From Axinella damicornis (taxonomy: Eukaryota > Porifera > Demospongiae > Axinellida > Axinellidae): a stretch of DNA of 64,000 nt. The stretch lies in contig OZ007508.1 in the NCBI GenBank assembly GCA_963931865.1, positions 14,940,781-15,004,780 on the forward strand, read 5' to 3'. Below, one piece after another: positions 1-30,114 of this stretch. The number at the start of each line of letters is the position of its first letter. Position 1 is the first letter of the stretch. Both the position numbers and the translations under genes were made by a program. Under the pieces are notes generated by a model. That model saw only the letters and a list, made by a program, of their open reading frames with translations, had not been told where the DNA came from and ran no database searches.

Positions 1-1120
1 AGAGGTTTCAGAGCTAGACGTACTAGATCATAGAGGAGGCGGGGCATGATGTCATGCGAGTGGTGGAATCACATGGTATAATATCGTTCCTATACACAAA
101 ATTAATATATAAGCCATAACAACTGACTACATATACGCCAAGACACTAAAAGTTAGGCACGGAGAGGCTTCTGAGTGAACTTAGACCTGCGACTGCAAAC
201 ATCTGTGAAATTCACTGAGGGTGCCCCAACTAAATCAATTTTGCCTGTTCTTAATTAAGTGTTCACTGAAATTCATATATTAGTGCATCACATGGCATGC
301 ATCAAACACCCTCACATGGGTCTTCCTAGTCTCATCTTCGCATGGGGAGGAGGAAAGGTCTGGGCACATACATTCGAGTTGTCCTGTTGTGAATGGGTAA
401 TTAGCGATTGCATATGATCACTACCAACCTGTTCCCCTCAACTTTGTAGAACACTTGCAAGGGGTGGTCACGCCAATAATCACCGTAGTTAGAGCTGTGA
501 CCGGCGACTGTGACCCCTTATACGGCGGATGTAGGTGTGGCTTACCGTATTACTCCGTATACTACCAAAAAGTCACACAGTTGCGGTGGATTTTTGCGAC
601 GGTCACCAGTTTAGCAACACTGTCACACGGTCACAGGCAGTTTTTGGGCGGTCACAGGACCCCGGTTGCAGCTCTAAGTACGGCGCATATTGGAGTGACC
701 ACCCCTTGACTTGGGTGTAACATGGTATATAGCACAGTGATTTGCCGTATCTACGTTATAACACTGAAAGCCTGGAGAAAATACAATCAACAATTCTGAT
801 TGGTAAGGTCGATCAGCATTCTGGTCTGGGGACAACTTGGGACAACTCGAATGTAGGCACGTGCCCAGACCCTTCCTCCTCCCTGTGCAAAGCTTTCTGG
901 TTCCGAGACTAGGTGTTTTCATTATGTTATGCATTCACTTATGTTGGGATGTTTTTACGTACCTGATACAAGTCAAGGCTGCACTGTTCTTCCATTTATT
1001 GGCTTCCTGGTTGTTAGTATGTGATCTTCTTAATAAATGCCCTTGGGCATTGAACGCCAGGTGCGGTACACATCCCATGAATACTTCTAGTTTCCAATGT
1101 CAGTATGGTTGTTTCTGTAG
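1..1120. other. Intron or upstream DNA with two repeat copies
   Basis: I see no convincing exon here. Positions about 33-300 resemble the element at 33230-33520: both carry the block GGGTGCCCCAACTAAATC and related flanks. Positions 458-708 hold a separate palindromic element, listed on its own. The stretch ends in a good 3' splice site (pyrimidine-rich TTTCTGTAG at 1112-1120) that leads into the coding exon at 1121. Most of it is therefore probably intron of the gene that continues to the right. Confidence 0.5.
458..708. mobile_element. MITE-like TIR element, family A (copy 1)
   Basis: This is a 251-bp element with imperfect terminal inverted repeats of about 48 bp. The left end begins CAAGGGGTGGTCACGCCAAT and the reverse complement of the right end begins CAAGGGGTGGTCACTCCAAT. 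It is flanked by the direct repeat ACTTG (453-457 and 709-713), a possible 5-bp target-site duplication. It encodes no transposase. Related copies lie near 7.6, 29.1 and 29.5 kb. Confidence 0.7.
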
Positions 1121-4100
1121 CAGCTACTGGCACTGGAAGATGGAACCAAACCAAGTGGCCGTGATGACCAAGCTACGCTCACAACAGTTGACGTGGAAGA
1201 GAAACCAACACCAAACAGTGCCATTAGTTTTGTCCCGGGGCTAGCACTCTCACACGGTGTGTCTTCACCACCTGCCACTGTCCCACTAGAGGCCGATAAC
1301 AGAGCTGTCAACACAAACAACATTAGTGTGGATGAAGATAGTGCACTCTTATCTAACAATGTGACGGACGATCATAGCAATGGTGGCGAAGATGATGGGA
1401 AAAATCTGGACTTGCTCAATCCATTTGTGGATGCGGATGTGGAAAATGCAGAACAAATAAGCTCTGAACCTGCTGTGGGGGAACCACAAGATCAACAACA
1501 AGAACTAAATCAACACCAACAAGAACCAAGTCAACAACAACAAGAACCAAGTCAACAACAACAACAACTAACTGGAGCAACAGACACCTTTAGTGTGGCT
1601 CAAGTAACTGGGGGATGTGTTCAGCAATTTCAACACCTGGGTTCTCTGACAGCTCAGATGGTTAGCCCAAAGGCACCAGCTGCTGTGCTGGACACTGACT
1701 TGTGTGCCGCTCTTACATCCCTCTCACCGGACGCCACCCTACCCATCTGTGAACACAACAAGGAACTCACGTCCCTCTTGGCAGGAGCACTGCCTGAATC
1801 TCTTTACGATGATCAGTGTAAAACAGGTGACAGTATAATATGTGAAGGCTCTAAAAACCTCCTGACGTCAACCACCAATGAGCTACTACCTGTTGGGGTC
1901 ACCACTTCAGTCAGTGAACTAGAAGACACTGCTCTTTGTGAACAAGGTGAGGTGTTGTCAACGAACACGGGGACACAGCCACAGACACCAAGCCACCAAC
2001 AGGCTACCCCCTCCCAGTCAGATGTTCCAGCTCTGTCATCTGCAGAGCTGTCACTTGACTCCACCAGACATAAATGGCAGAGACGCAGAGGGGAAGAAGG
2101 GGGAGGGGAGGAAGGAGGCAAGCAAGCAGGGAAGCACGATGAGTTTGCTGCAGTACAGGAGATGATGGACCTCACTGCAGCTGATTTAATGATGGAGAGC
2201 CAGCTACTGGGAGGAGGAGGGGATGAAGCCACAGTGCCATCGTGCTCACCGGCTAGGTAAGGGAGGGGGAGACCCTCTCATCATCCTCCTGACAGCTATA
2301 CCAGTGCAAGGGAGGGGGAGGATTGTCTCATTACAAGCTAGCATGCACTCCCACTGCAGTTGTGTACAATAACACAAATTAGTCTGTAGTTAATTTACTC
2401 GATGGAACGCATATTAGTGTGACCTCAATTGGAATAAATCTGTAGCTAACCTCTTGCGGTGTGAATGATTACCACCACAAAGGACGGAGGAGCCTACTGT
2501 GAACCAATGTCATGGTTAGCCAAACCTCTGAACCTGGAACCCAGGAGAATGAAGCCATCAACCCTAACATAGCTAGCAGGCAGCGACTGTTGTATGCTGA
2601 ATTGACCTGCAAGCAGTCCTGCACACCAGGTTTCCTAAGTCCTGTCTTAATTCCTCGGTTCCTTATGCAAAAAATGTATTTTGACGTTGGTGCCGGTCTC
2701 CGACATTAATTATGCGACATCAAAGAATTGTTTATGTGATTCCAAGACCTTCTGTTACCCTAATAATGCTTTGTAGCCGTATAATTTTGGAGATGTAACA
2801 CTATATCGCTTTTAAAGCTTGTCACTCTTACAGCTTCTCACAATATCATACCTACACCATTTGGGTTTAAGGCAGACCTCCACAAAACCATCTAAATGCT
2901 CACCAGAATGGCCTGATTTTGGATTCTTTGGGGGCAGTGATTGGTATAGTGGTTAAACCCCCTGCAACAGATAGCTGATAATCTCCCACAGGAGGTTGGG
3001 CGACCGTGAGAACTTGAAAGTCAAGATATTATATTTTCTGTGCATGTGTGATGTTACGACCTGTGTGGGACAGATGTAATTTCTACCCTGCACACATGCC
3101 TGCATGGGAGCGACTAGAGAACAAGGGGTTCAGTGACAGGAACAGCTGTTGGTGGGACTCCAGGCCTGAAGACTGGGATTTATGACTCTACTGTAATTGT
3201 TTCTTACCTGTCTCCAGACTGTTCTCTTGTCCCAACACCATTCCCTGTCCCCGGACTGTTCTCTTGTCCCCACACCATTCCCTGTCCCCAGACTGTTCTC
3301 GTCCCCACACCATTCCCGTCAGACTGTCCCCTGTCCCAAGACTGTTCCCCCAAACTGCTCCCTGTCCCTAGATTGTTCCCTATCCCCAAACTGTCCCCGG
3401 TTCCCAAACTGCTCCCTTGTCTTCAGATTGTTCCCTGCCCCCAGACCCAGGTATCCATACGCCCTAAACAGGGCGCTGTATCAACATGTTTGGTCTTGGT
3501 CCCACCAGTTGCATTGTATCCTGACTAGTGCTGTGTCTGACCTAAGCAGTTCGCATGTCGTGAGGTTATGTACCAAGGATGTCTCTATGGATGGACTATC
3601 ATCCAGGCCAGAGGGGAGGTTGGACACATTTTGTGCACACGTGACCATGTGCTGAGCTCGAGCAGAAATAATTGTGTGTTTACATTCGTAACCTCAACAG
3701 CCTCATTCCCACGTCAGCATGGCCTGGGACTGAAGGTAAACCAAGGGCGTAGGAGTGCCTTGAAGACCCTTCAGGTCGGGAAGGCTTCCAGTTGGAATAT
3801 CAGGAGTTCCTGGTAGCACTGCCATGGCTTATCTGCCATCCCAAGTTGCCGCACCTTCAAGAAGCCCTACAGCCTAAGTGACCCAGGGGTTGAACAGGGT
3901 TCACGGCATATTAGGAATCTACTCCACTATCGCTTTTGAATCACATCAATTTTGTTCGTAAAGACTGCCGAGGAAACTCTTAGTACAGAAACCTCTACAT
4001 GAATCTGCCTACATACGTATGTCACATGACCGTGTCCAGCCTCCTCTGCATCCAGGCTAAGAGATGCAGTTGATAACCTACTGGTTCCTTCCATGTAGTA

Positions 4101-4533
4101 AGATACTACCGGGGAGGAGTATTTCCCGAGGGTCCATGCTGCTGAGACAGCCTCTTCAGTATTTGCAAGACCCAGGAGCACCTTCGGAGGAGATTGGGAG
4201 GGAACCAGGAGGGGTAGACGGTACAGTTATGCTCAGGGGACTGATTGAAGAACTGTCCGTTATCAAGTGAGTGATACACCTGTGCTCCATTTTGAGTGCT
4301 ATGTTTTGAATAGCTGCAATGCTCTACATTCCGTACATATTGATTCTTGCATAGTGACACATTCTCTAGCATAGCCACAAGCACTCATGGTGCAGTTTTA
4401 TCCTCATGTGTGCCCGTTCTCCGATCAACGTATGTGCAGCCGGTTTATAATGAACTGCAAGAGGGAGCTAGACGGCGCTCGGAAGCAAAGACAAGCCTGG
4501 TTGAAGTCTCAGAAAGGCAGAAAGGGAAGATGA
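1121..4533 (+). CDS. Unrecognised gene, 3' part: Gln-rich acidic protein (partial)
   Basis: Three exons fit together: 1121-2256, 4099-4266 and 4440-4533 (stop TGA at 4531-4533). Both introns are phase 2 with GT-AG ends (GTAAGG, GTGAGT), and the reading frame is continuous through all three. The large exon encodes an acidic, Asn/Asp/Ser/Thr-rich protein with a Gln-rich tract at about 1486-1570 built from near-repeats of PSQQQQ. The C-terminus is basic and helix-prone, with the core RELDGARKQRQAWLK, and ends KGRKGR. There is no signal peptide or membrane segment. The start lies outside the window or in an exon I could not place. I do not recognise the family; composition suggests a nuclear or regulatory protein, which is inference only. 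It is tail to tail with IMP3. Confidence 0.6.
2931..3050 (+). mobile_element. Possible tRNA-derived SINE fragment
   Basis: TTGGTATAGTGGTTAAACC resembles a Pol III A box, and GGTTGGGCGACC about 45 bp later is in B-box position. The rest does not fold as a tRNA. A related A box (TAGTGGTTAAAG) occurs on the minus strand at 7262-7352. Confidence 0.4.
3215..3445. repeat. C-rich minisatellite
   Basis: These are degenerate tandem copies, about 18-27 bp each, built around CTGTCCCCAGACTGTTCCC, lying inside an intron. Open frames in several registers arise only because the repeat lacks stop codons. Confidence 0.75.
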
Positions 4534-4934
4534 CAATGTTTATTGATAGCAACCATATATATCATGCAGCGCAAATGAAATCCACTATCACCATTCTCAT
4601 ATTATGCATTCCTTTTGAGGTGACTGTTGTGACCTACTCAATGTACTCGCGCAGTCTATACTTGATCATACATCCTCCACTGCAGTGGACATAATCCTCA
4701 GTTCATGAAAACATCCGCTCAACTTCCACATGTGCAGTACACAAAAGCTGATTGATTTAGACTGGCAAATTAAGTAACACGCAGTACTAACACCACACGG
4801 TATGCACAACACACGCAAGTGACGGCTACACCTTGTCTGGACTGGTAATTAGAACAAAATGTAAGTCCGGACGGCAGCATAGTTCTGCTATGATATGGCT
4901 TTTTGGCTTCACTTGAATGTGCACAGTCAGTCCA
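4534..4934. other. Shared 3' flank of two convergent genes
   Basis: This lies between the stop codon of the left-hand gene and the stop codon of IMP3, which are tail to tail. TTTATT near 4540 reads AATAAA on the minus strand and could be a distant polyadenylation signal for IMP3. No other gene is visible. Confidence 0.4.
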
Positions 4935-7900
4935 TCAGAGGAGCTCAAAGTCATCCCACTACGAAAGAGATGTACGGGGGAGGTACAGGTAATTAGGAAT
5001 CTTTATGTACCCAAGTTGGTAAACTAAAGCCAGACTAAAGCCAGACTGGGTTTACTCTGTGTGAGGCCCAGTGAACTACAAGAAGCCACAGCAATGGGGG
5101 GTCACATTCCAATACCTAAACTCAATCCCTACCAAGTACTGCACCCCATTAGCAAGGAATTTTACCACTACTAACTTTACAGGTTCCAAACAAGTGCTAA
5201 GTGGTCAACAATGATGCTCTAATTATACAACAGCAGTGTTCCCCAGCTCTATCATGAATGGTGCGATGGGATAGGGTGCAGCTGGCTTTGTTGCTGTAGT
5301 GCTTCATGATCACTGTGCGCTATACATTTTGATCCACGGAAATATAGCTAGCTTAATGTGCCGCATAAATTAAATTTGTTATTGCTGCAGTACATAATAA
5401 AGCTACCTAGGGATGCAGCAGTAAGCCTCTGACGGGACCACACAAAGACACAAATGTGGAGTTGCATTTACTTGCAAGCTTTGGAGTGCCCGTTTGTAAG
5501 ATTTCATTATGCGTTCTTGATTGACGTTAGCTGTTATAGCTCTAACTTGCAGCCTAGCGCCATTGAAGCCACCTGCCGGTTGATGAGGCTACACATCCTG
5601 GTATTTTCTTACATTACAAATTCCGGTTTAAAGTATACAATTTCTTGAAAGTGATCGTAATTGTTGAAGGTAGGTAATGCAACAGGATGCCCTTAGATCA
5701 TGCACAAACGACCTACAGGGTGTAATCATTATATGTGTCAGGTGACTCCACTTAAGGTGTGCTCTGAGCTAAGAACCTTATCACCATGACTACAGACAGT
5801 GATAATTATTGCATCCTAAATGCACGTGCCCACCACAACACATCATTACATGCTGGGACTAATCGGAGGGCTAAACATGCACATGGCTTTTGCAGAATGC
5901 ACTCACCTCTTCATTGTATTCCAGTACATGCTTTCTAATCTTAGATGTATCAGTCCAGGTCACAAAATCCTCCATGTTTCTAAGAGAGAGAGAACATATT
6001 GTTTGTCTACTGAAGTGCCAAACAAGATGATGAAGAACATGCATTCTCCAAAACGTAAACTTGACTTATGATTACTGAGGAGTAGTAGCCCCTTTATGGA
6101 AACGGGGAAATCAGCTAAGTTGGATAAACAGCTAATTGTATACTCTTGAGGGTAGGTGTCAACTCCTTGATTAATGACATGATATAGTGCATCTCAGTAA
6201 ACTAATAACATGATATAGTGCATCTCAGTAAACTACAGTAAACTAATCATACACACCTTGTGACTAAGAAGGCAGGATCAGTAATGACTTCCGGCCCAAC
6301 TCGAACATCTGGAAAGATGAGTCAAGGAGTTAAAACTTACTGCACCATGCAGTTAAAGTGAAGTGTCACCACTATAATGACAATGTACACGGTTGGGTTC
6401 AGGATACGTCCTTGTTCTACAAATTTTGCCGCATCACTGACGTGCTGAGCCATTCGTAGCTTCACCATGACTACAGGAAGCCTTCTCCTATAGGGTAACC
6501 AGCAACAAACATTAATACTCAGCCAAGAGTCAACCAATGAGAGAGCTGCATTCGGCCATTATGCAGGAAGTGAAGGTGAGTATGACATCACTATAGCTCC
6601 CCCAGGGCCACACCCCCAGCACATGAATGCCGACTCACCTACAGAATGCTGAAGCGCTAACTTTTTCACAGAGTGCCAAGTTCTTCCGAGTTGGGATAAT
6701 TCCCATAGAATACCTGAACAGGATATGACAATGTTCATAAAACATTCCTCACTTCCCATTTCAGAGGAAATGAGATGTGAAGGCTTTCAGTCGCAGCCAA
6801 AACGCAGCCAAAACGGATGAGTTAACAGTCCATAGGATGACAATGGTACCTGCAGTGTAATTGGCTGAAAAATGTAGCATGTGTTACTATAGTAATGAAA
6901 TAGCCACCACTGGTGAGAGATGTTGGCATGGTTACAAGTAGGAAGTTGCAAAATATAGATAGCGTCAAGCTGAATTTGGAGGGGGAAATTTAGTTATCAC
7001 TTTGTACCATTAAGTAAAATCGTAAGCTTTTGCTTACAGTTTCTCAAGCAACTGTGTCGTTGCTTCATTTCTAAATGGATCCCGTCTATCTAGGTCCTTC
7101 AGTTTGCATGAAAGGGACTTCACCGTTCCAGCCAGTTTGTTGTACCTGTGTGGAGATGATAGAAGGCTCTATCAAGACATCGTATAACAACCAAACCGTC
7201 CCCAGAACCTCTCCCAAACACACACAGGCAGGAATGAAGAGTAAAATTTCAGAAGTGGGAGAGCCTCCTCTGTCATGTCAGACTTGCAAAGAGAACCTCA
7301 TGGGATTTTGAACCAGGCCACAGTTGCGTGCTTTAACCACTAGCCCGCACTACGATGTAATTTAAAACTGTTAGACAGGTCTTCAAGGAACAGGTGCCTC
7401 ATCAAGGTAAGATATTTCTGGATACTAGGGCATTTCCGGACACAGCACTTCGCGGTCCTCTCATTCGCTCCTTTGGGTAAATACATGTACATACCCTACC
7501 TTACGACACTGTACAGTTGTTAGTATAACTGCTGCTAGAGAGCGAAAGATGGGGCCTGTGTCGGGAAATCCTCTCCCTTACAAAGCTAAGGGGTGGGGGG
7601 TCACCACTCCCATAGACTGCAGCTGCAGTCACAGCTGCAACCGTGGGTCAAAGCACTGGCCAGCTGGCCATTGACCACACATCTGTATTTCTGAACCCCT
7701 TTGACTGCTGACTGAAATTTTTTTTGCAGCTTTGACCACTCGATCGATTGCAGCTGCAGCTAGCCGTGACTGTCGAGTCTATGTGAGTGACCTCCCCCCG
7801 CCTTACTGTAACACATGCTCAGGGCTAGGGATTGATGCTAGTCCTTTGACATGCAATAGAGACATAAACGTTTGATTGATTGATCGATTGGAGACGGCAG

Positions 7901-8092
7901 CATGTTGACCCACAAAGCCACTGTCTGATTGTATCCGACACTGTACTTGTCTCACTTTGTATAGTCCTCTCTCTTACGAATGTGATACTTCCGAAGGATC
8001 TGGGCCTCCCGAATGTTGCTGTCTGACTTCCACGAGATGAAGTCCACCTTCTTTAGCAGCTTCTGCTCGTGGTACTTCAGCTTCCGAACCAT
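4935..8092 (-). CDS. IMP3: U3 snoRNP protein IMP3
   Basis: IMP3 joins IMP4 and MPP10 in the U3 small nucleolar RNP that processes pre-18S rRNA in the nucleolus. Seven minus-strand exons fit in phase: 7956-8092 (ATG at 8090-8092), 7038-7145, 6639-6713, 6408-6487, 6257-6308, 5907-5979 and 4935-4958. They give 182 residues; the human protein is 184 as I recall it. The N-terminus [18 protein letters not shown], the [15 protein letters not shown] and FVEQG segments (S4-type RNA-binding region), and DPAFLVTR / MEDFVTW near the C-terminus match the family. The last exon is only 24 nt and encodes WDDFELL plus stop. Introns hold a TIR element (7595-7799) and a SINE fragment. It is head to head with Notch, 294 bp apart. 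Confidence 0.95.
6176..6247. repeat. 31-bp tandem duplication
   Basis: The string ACATGATATAGTGCATCTCA plus flanks occurs twice in direct succession in an IMP3 intron. It is a simple local duplication. Confidence 0.75.
7262..7352 (-). mobile_element. tRNA-derived SINE head fragment
   Basis: On the minus strand, an A box (GGCTAGTGGTTAAAG) and a B box (GGTTCAAAATCC) sit about 30 bp apart, tRNA-like, but no cloverleaf can be closed. It lies inside IMP3 intron 1. Confidence 0.5.
7595..7799. mobile_element. MITE-like TIR element, family A (copy 2)
   Basis: The left end reads GGTCACCACTCCCATAGACT. The right end reads AGTCTATGTGAGTGACCTCC, which is nearly its reverse complement. Inner arms carry CAGCTGCAGTCACAGCTGCAACC and its inverted counterpart. 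It sits in an intron of IMP3 and has no coding capacity. Confidence 0.65.
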
Positions 8093-8386
8093 GATTCCCC
8101 AGCAATACATGTACGGTGAGGCGAGGGTTAAAAATTTGAGCACGTGTGCTACAGTTTACGGTAAATATTACGGAAATGCATATAGTCCGCTGATAACCTC
8201 GATCTGGTGCCGTCTCTATTTCAAGTTCATCTATCCGGCGGAAAAGAGTTTTAGCCAGTGATCAACTATGTGACGGAGTTACTGGAGTAGTACCACGACT
8301 CATCGACAATTTGAAAGCACTAACAGAGTTTTGTACTCGCATCTGTAGTTGTTGGCCGATCATTTTGCCAAGATCAGCATATTAAT
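8093..8386. promoter_or_regulatory. Shared intergenic promoter of IMP3 and Notch
   Basis: The two start codons face away from each other across 294 bp, so this short segment probably serves both. It contains an E-box CACGTG at 8141-8146 and no clear TATA box. Bidirectional function is inferred from the layout only. Confidence 0.5.
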
Positions 8387-26597
<18,211 letters not shown>

Positions 26598-28331
26598 GTG
26601 TCTTCTTGTCCGTCTCTCGTCAGTTCCGTGCAACATACAACTTCCTGTTTTGCGTACATCAGTCAATTAGTTTTATATACACTCACATGTCGATCTCTAA
26701 GATCCATTTTTCCATTCTTAACTTCAACTGAGAGCTTTTGTTATGTCAGTCGCTGTAATAGTGCTTTTGTACAACCCCTCCCTACTTATGGTCTGTGCAA
26801 TCTTGCTTTTTAAACTACCATTATAGTGCTCAGTATACCTGTGGTGACTTCACCAATATATTTTATAAAGGTTACTGATTATTTTTTATCAAAGACTGAA
26901 AAAAAGAAAACCTGCCACCTTCCAGACTAGGCATGACGACGGTCAACAACTATAGACATCACTGAGTCTGTGATCATTACTGATCACCTTGGAAACGCAT
27001 GCATGCAGCTTCGTTCCTAGATTGTTCTGGCATTCCTCTTCTAAAGTTGTGCTTGGCTCATTTCAGACCAGACTCGATCGTCACAAGTAACCACGGCAAC
27101 AGAGGGAGAGTAGAGGAGGTGGAACAGTATCAGAAAACGACGAGCATTCACAAGGCACCATAACACATCACTCTCACTGTTGACAAAATTTTGATTACAG
27201 TGCTTTCAGTACTGTTACGTTTATAGAAAACATGATACTATGTACTGTGTATGTAGCAAGTAAGCTGATGCTGTTTGTAAAGCAGTCCTCCATCATGACC
27301 TTTGAGCCGCATGCAACCGGAAGCAGGTACTGAGCAGGAAGTCGGGATGGCTCATTTGCTTGTAGTCTCATTCCCAGACCATTTTTCGTGTGCGAAAAAT
27401 GGTCTGGGAATGAGACTATGTCTGGGTGTGTTGCTAGGTTGGTTTTTTTTTGTTGTTGTCTGGCTTGTTTTTTTTTTGTCGTTGTTGTTGCTCATGGCTA
27501 TGCTTTTGCTTTAGTTCCTTATAGACTCAACATGTTCTTTTTTTCTTCTGTTCATGGCTTGCTTGTTCTTTTTCTCTTCTGGGATGTTAGTACGAACCCC
27601 TAGAGCCTAGTGAAGTATAACAGCATAATCAATATTAATATACTCTACTCGGCCACAAGTATTGATGAAGAGGTACCACTTCTTACAAGCCAAGTTCAAC
27701 ACCACCAGAATTAATTGTTGTGACTATTGTGATTCCAGTCAAAATACCCCAAAACGCCTACTCCCATCTTCAAAAGGGAGAAGAGAGCAGGCAGCAACTT
27801 CAAGGCAAGTATGACTGTGCATTTTTTCATAATAATTATAGCACTTCCAGTTGACATTTGGGACTTGACATTAATTTTAGGGAGTTGGCATTTTTTGAAA
27901 GACAGTCTAGGGAGCACATAATGATGTCATTAGGTGCTCCTGGTTTTGAACATTGCCATGCACGTACTCTGTCATCCATCAATGAAGTTTGTAGTGGACT
28001 TCTTCTTAACTGTTTGCACATGTGCACACAGGGTATATATACTCTGTCCGGTGTCACAGCAGATCCAGAACAGGTTGTTCCATACTGTGTCCTGAGAGAA
28101 CAACTTGCTTGAATGGCTACGATTTCACTTTCAATTTGACTGAAACAATTCATACTTCAGATCAAGAGAAGAGAGGATGCATGTTACAAAATTGATGGAA
28201 AAATAGAAGCGCCCACTGACCTATCATCAACCCCCAAAACATGTAGCAAGAGAAAAATGGAGAAGCTGGAATCCGATGTAAAGAGAGGTAGGGACAAAGT
28301 AGCAAAATCATCAAAAAAAATGAGGAAGTTG
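26598..28331. other. 3' flanks of convergent Notch and MED22
   Basis: Both genes end toward this 1.7-kb segment. It holds the presumed Notch 3' UTR, a short perfect hairpin (27363-27418) and T-rich runs. Positions 28140-28330 overlap the presumed MED22 3' UTR. No canonical AATAAA is obvious for Notch. No other gene is visible. Confidence 0.55.
27363..27418. mobile_element. Palindromic element, family B (short copy)
   Basis: A near-perfect 56-bp palindrome running from TAGTCTCATTCCCAGACC to its reverse complement, with TA at both ends. It is the minimal form of the TAGCCTCGTTCCCAG family seen at many sites to the right. Confidence 0.7.
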
Positions 28332-30114
28332 TTACAAGTGTTGGGAAGTTCTCCCTGCAGCGCCAATGCTGGATCTCCCTGTACCCCCACTGGCAATGCT
28401 GCCGGATCTCCCTGCACCCCCACTGGCAACGCTGCCGGATCTCCCTGTACCCCCACTGGCAACGCTGCTGGATCTCCCTGTACCCCCACTGGCAACGCTG
28501 CCGGATCTCCCTGCACCTCCACTGGCAACGCTGCCGGATCTCCCTGTACCCCCACTGGCAATGCTGCCGGATCTCCCTGCACCCCCACTGGCAACGCTGC
28601 CGGATCTCCCTGTACCCCCACTGGCAACGCTGCCGGATCTCCCTGCACCCTCACCGGACATACTATACATTGTCCTCAGCTGCTGCTGTTGCTGCCTCTG
28701 CAGCTGTTGCAACTCTGCAGTCCTCTTGGCAGTGGCCTCATTGATGGAGGAGAAGTCGTTCAGAATGAGCAACTCCTTCAGCTCCAAGACCAGCTTGGAG
28801 AGGGCCTCCGCCGCTCGTACCTGTGTTGCGTATGTGTGCATGTGTTGTGAGGGGTGGCATTATATAGCTGCTAAATTTAGTACTGTGTGAAATTTGGAGT
28901 ACAGCAATCTGAGCAAACTGGTATGTTTACGGTCCCCCAGGGCTGGGGGACTACTTCTCTTGGACATTTGGTCATAGGTCTGGACCGAAACTTTTGGCAG
29001 ATCAAAATTTCCACAACAGACCCACACCACACAGTGTACACTGTGGCCTACACAGTTCTACCATAGATCAGTGGGAGGTCAATGATCTGCCGCTCAAAAA
29101 TAGTAGTCAATGGTCAATGCACAACGGGGTGACACTCCCATTGACGTCGTAGTCAGAGCTGCGACCGTATCGGCAAACCTTGACCCCGTATACTAAGGAA
29201 GCAGTGGAGTCGCTACGCATTCTTCTGTATACTATCGGCGGTCAAGCGGTCAATGGCTGAAATACAGCGCAGTCAAACGGTCAAGAGTCTTTTTGAGATG
29301 CGGTCAAGTGGTCAAGCAGCGAAAATGACGGTCAAGATTTCTTAACCCCGGTCGCAGCTCTGACTACGGCGTCAATGGGAGTGTCAGCCCCTTGATGCAG
29401 CTCAGAAATACGGGGCACAGTGTGGAACGACGCAATCTAAGTGTGGTTATGTACACACAGCCAACAATCAGCGCTGTCAACGGTCAAACCACTGGTCAAA
29501 GCTTTGACCTGCGGCCATAGCTCAAGGGGAGGTCACTCCAATAAGCACCACAGTCACGGCTATGACCGTGCTCGGTCAACCCGTATATTAAAAAGAGGTG
29601 GAGTTGCTACACATTCTTCCGTATAGTATCGCAAAGTCAATGGTCAAAGCCAAAAATCAGCGCGGTCAATGGTCAAGCCACGCAAGAGCGGTCAAAGTTT
29701 TGACCCACGGTCACAGCTGTGACTGCAGAGTCTATGGGCGCGACCTCCCCTTGCAGCTGTGACAATAGAGTCTATGGGAGTGACTCCCTTGATAGATGCT
29801 AGAATGGTCTATGATCAAGTCAACTCACAATGTTTGCAGCTCTGACTTCTATCTCATTTTCCACATGTGCTACTTGTGACTCAGTAACTCTTTGGCCCTC
29901 CGTTATCTACCAAAGGGGAGACAAGTGACTGATACAAGCCTTATACAACACTGAGATCTGGACACAGTGTAGATGGACAGATGGATCACACCATCACACT
30001 GACCTTCGACGTCCGAAGAATTTCACCATAATTTTCCAAAATCGACTTGACGTTGTCCTTCAGCCGTCTTGAGTAGGAGGATACTTGAACCAGTTCTTTC
30101 TTGGAGGAAGACAT
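28332..30114 (-). CDS. MED22: Mediator subunit MED22 (Surf5)
   Basis: MED22 is a head-module subunit of the Mediator coactivator that bridges activators and RNA polymerase II. Three phase-0 exons on the minus strand: 30004-30114 (ATG at 30112-30114), 29829-29906 and 28332-28820; 225 residues. Family matches include SYSRRLKDNVKSILENY in exon 1, TESQVAHVENEIEVRAANI in exon 2, and LKELLILNDFSSINEA in exon 3. Unusually, the C-terminal half is a coding minisatellite: nine or so 33-bp units giving GRSGSVASGG(A/T) repeats (28369-28660), which replaces the acidic tail known in vertebrates. The intron between exons 2 and 3 holds family A elements. It is divergent from RPL7A across 151 bp, the same arrangement as the vertebrate Surfeit pair. 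Confidence 0.93.
28369..28660. repeat. 33-bp coding minisatellite in MED22
   Basis: Nine or so 33-bp units (plus-strand core GGATCTCCCTGTACCCCCAC) alternate between two variants. The period is exactly 11 codons, so copy-number changes keep the MED22 frame. Confidence 0.9.
29122..29394. mobile_element. MITE-like TIR element, family A (copy 3)
   Basis: A 273-bp element with termini GGGGTGACACTCCCATTGAC on the left and its near reverse complement on the right (GGGAGTGTCAGCCCC). The arms extend about 48 bp through GTAGTCAGAGCTGCGACC. The interior has several GGTCAA(A/T)GGTCAA-like motifs. It lies in the MED22 intron. Confidence 0.8.
29523..29793. mobile_element. MITE-like TIR element, family A (copy 4) plus a solo end
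   Basis: Positions 29523-29753 run from CAAGGGGAGGTCACTCC to GGGCGCGACCTCCCCTTG, with GGTCACAGCTGTGAC-like inner arms. A second right-end fragment (29754-29793) follows directly, as if two copies had recombined or one had inserted beside another. Confidence 0.75.

Larger units (their letters stand above)
2257..4098. other. Intron of the left-hand gene, with SINE fragment and C-rich minisatellite
   Basis: This 1.84-kb stretch lies between two exons of the left-hand gene. It contains a tRNA-like fragment near 2931-3040 and a C-rich tandem repeat at about 3215-3445. Long open frames here (for example 3133-3655) translate the C-rich repeat and look like artefacts. Confidence 0.55.

Noticed and set aside
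3133..3655. Pro/Ser/Cys-rich secreted protein gene
   Set aside because: The frames follow a C-rich tandem repeat in an intron and several registers are open equally, with no signal peptide.
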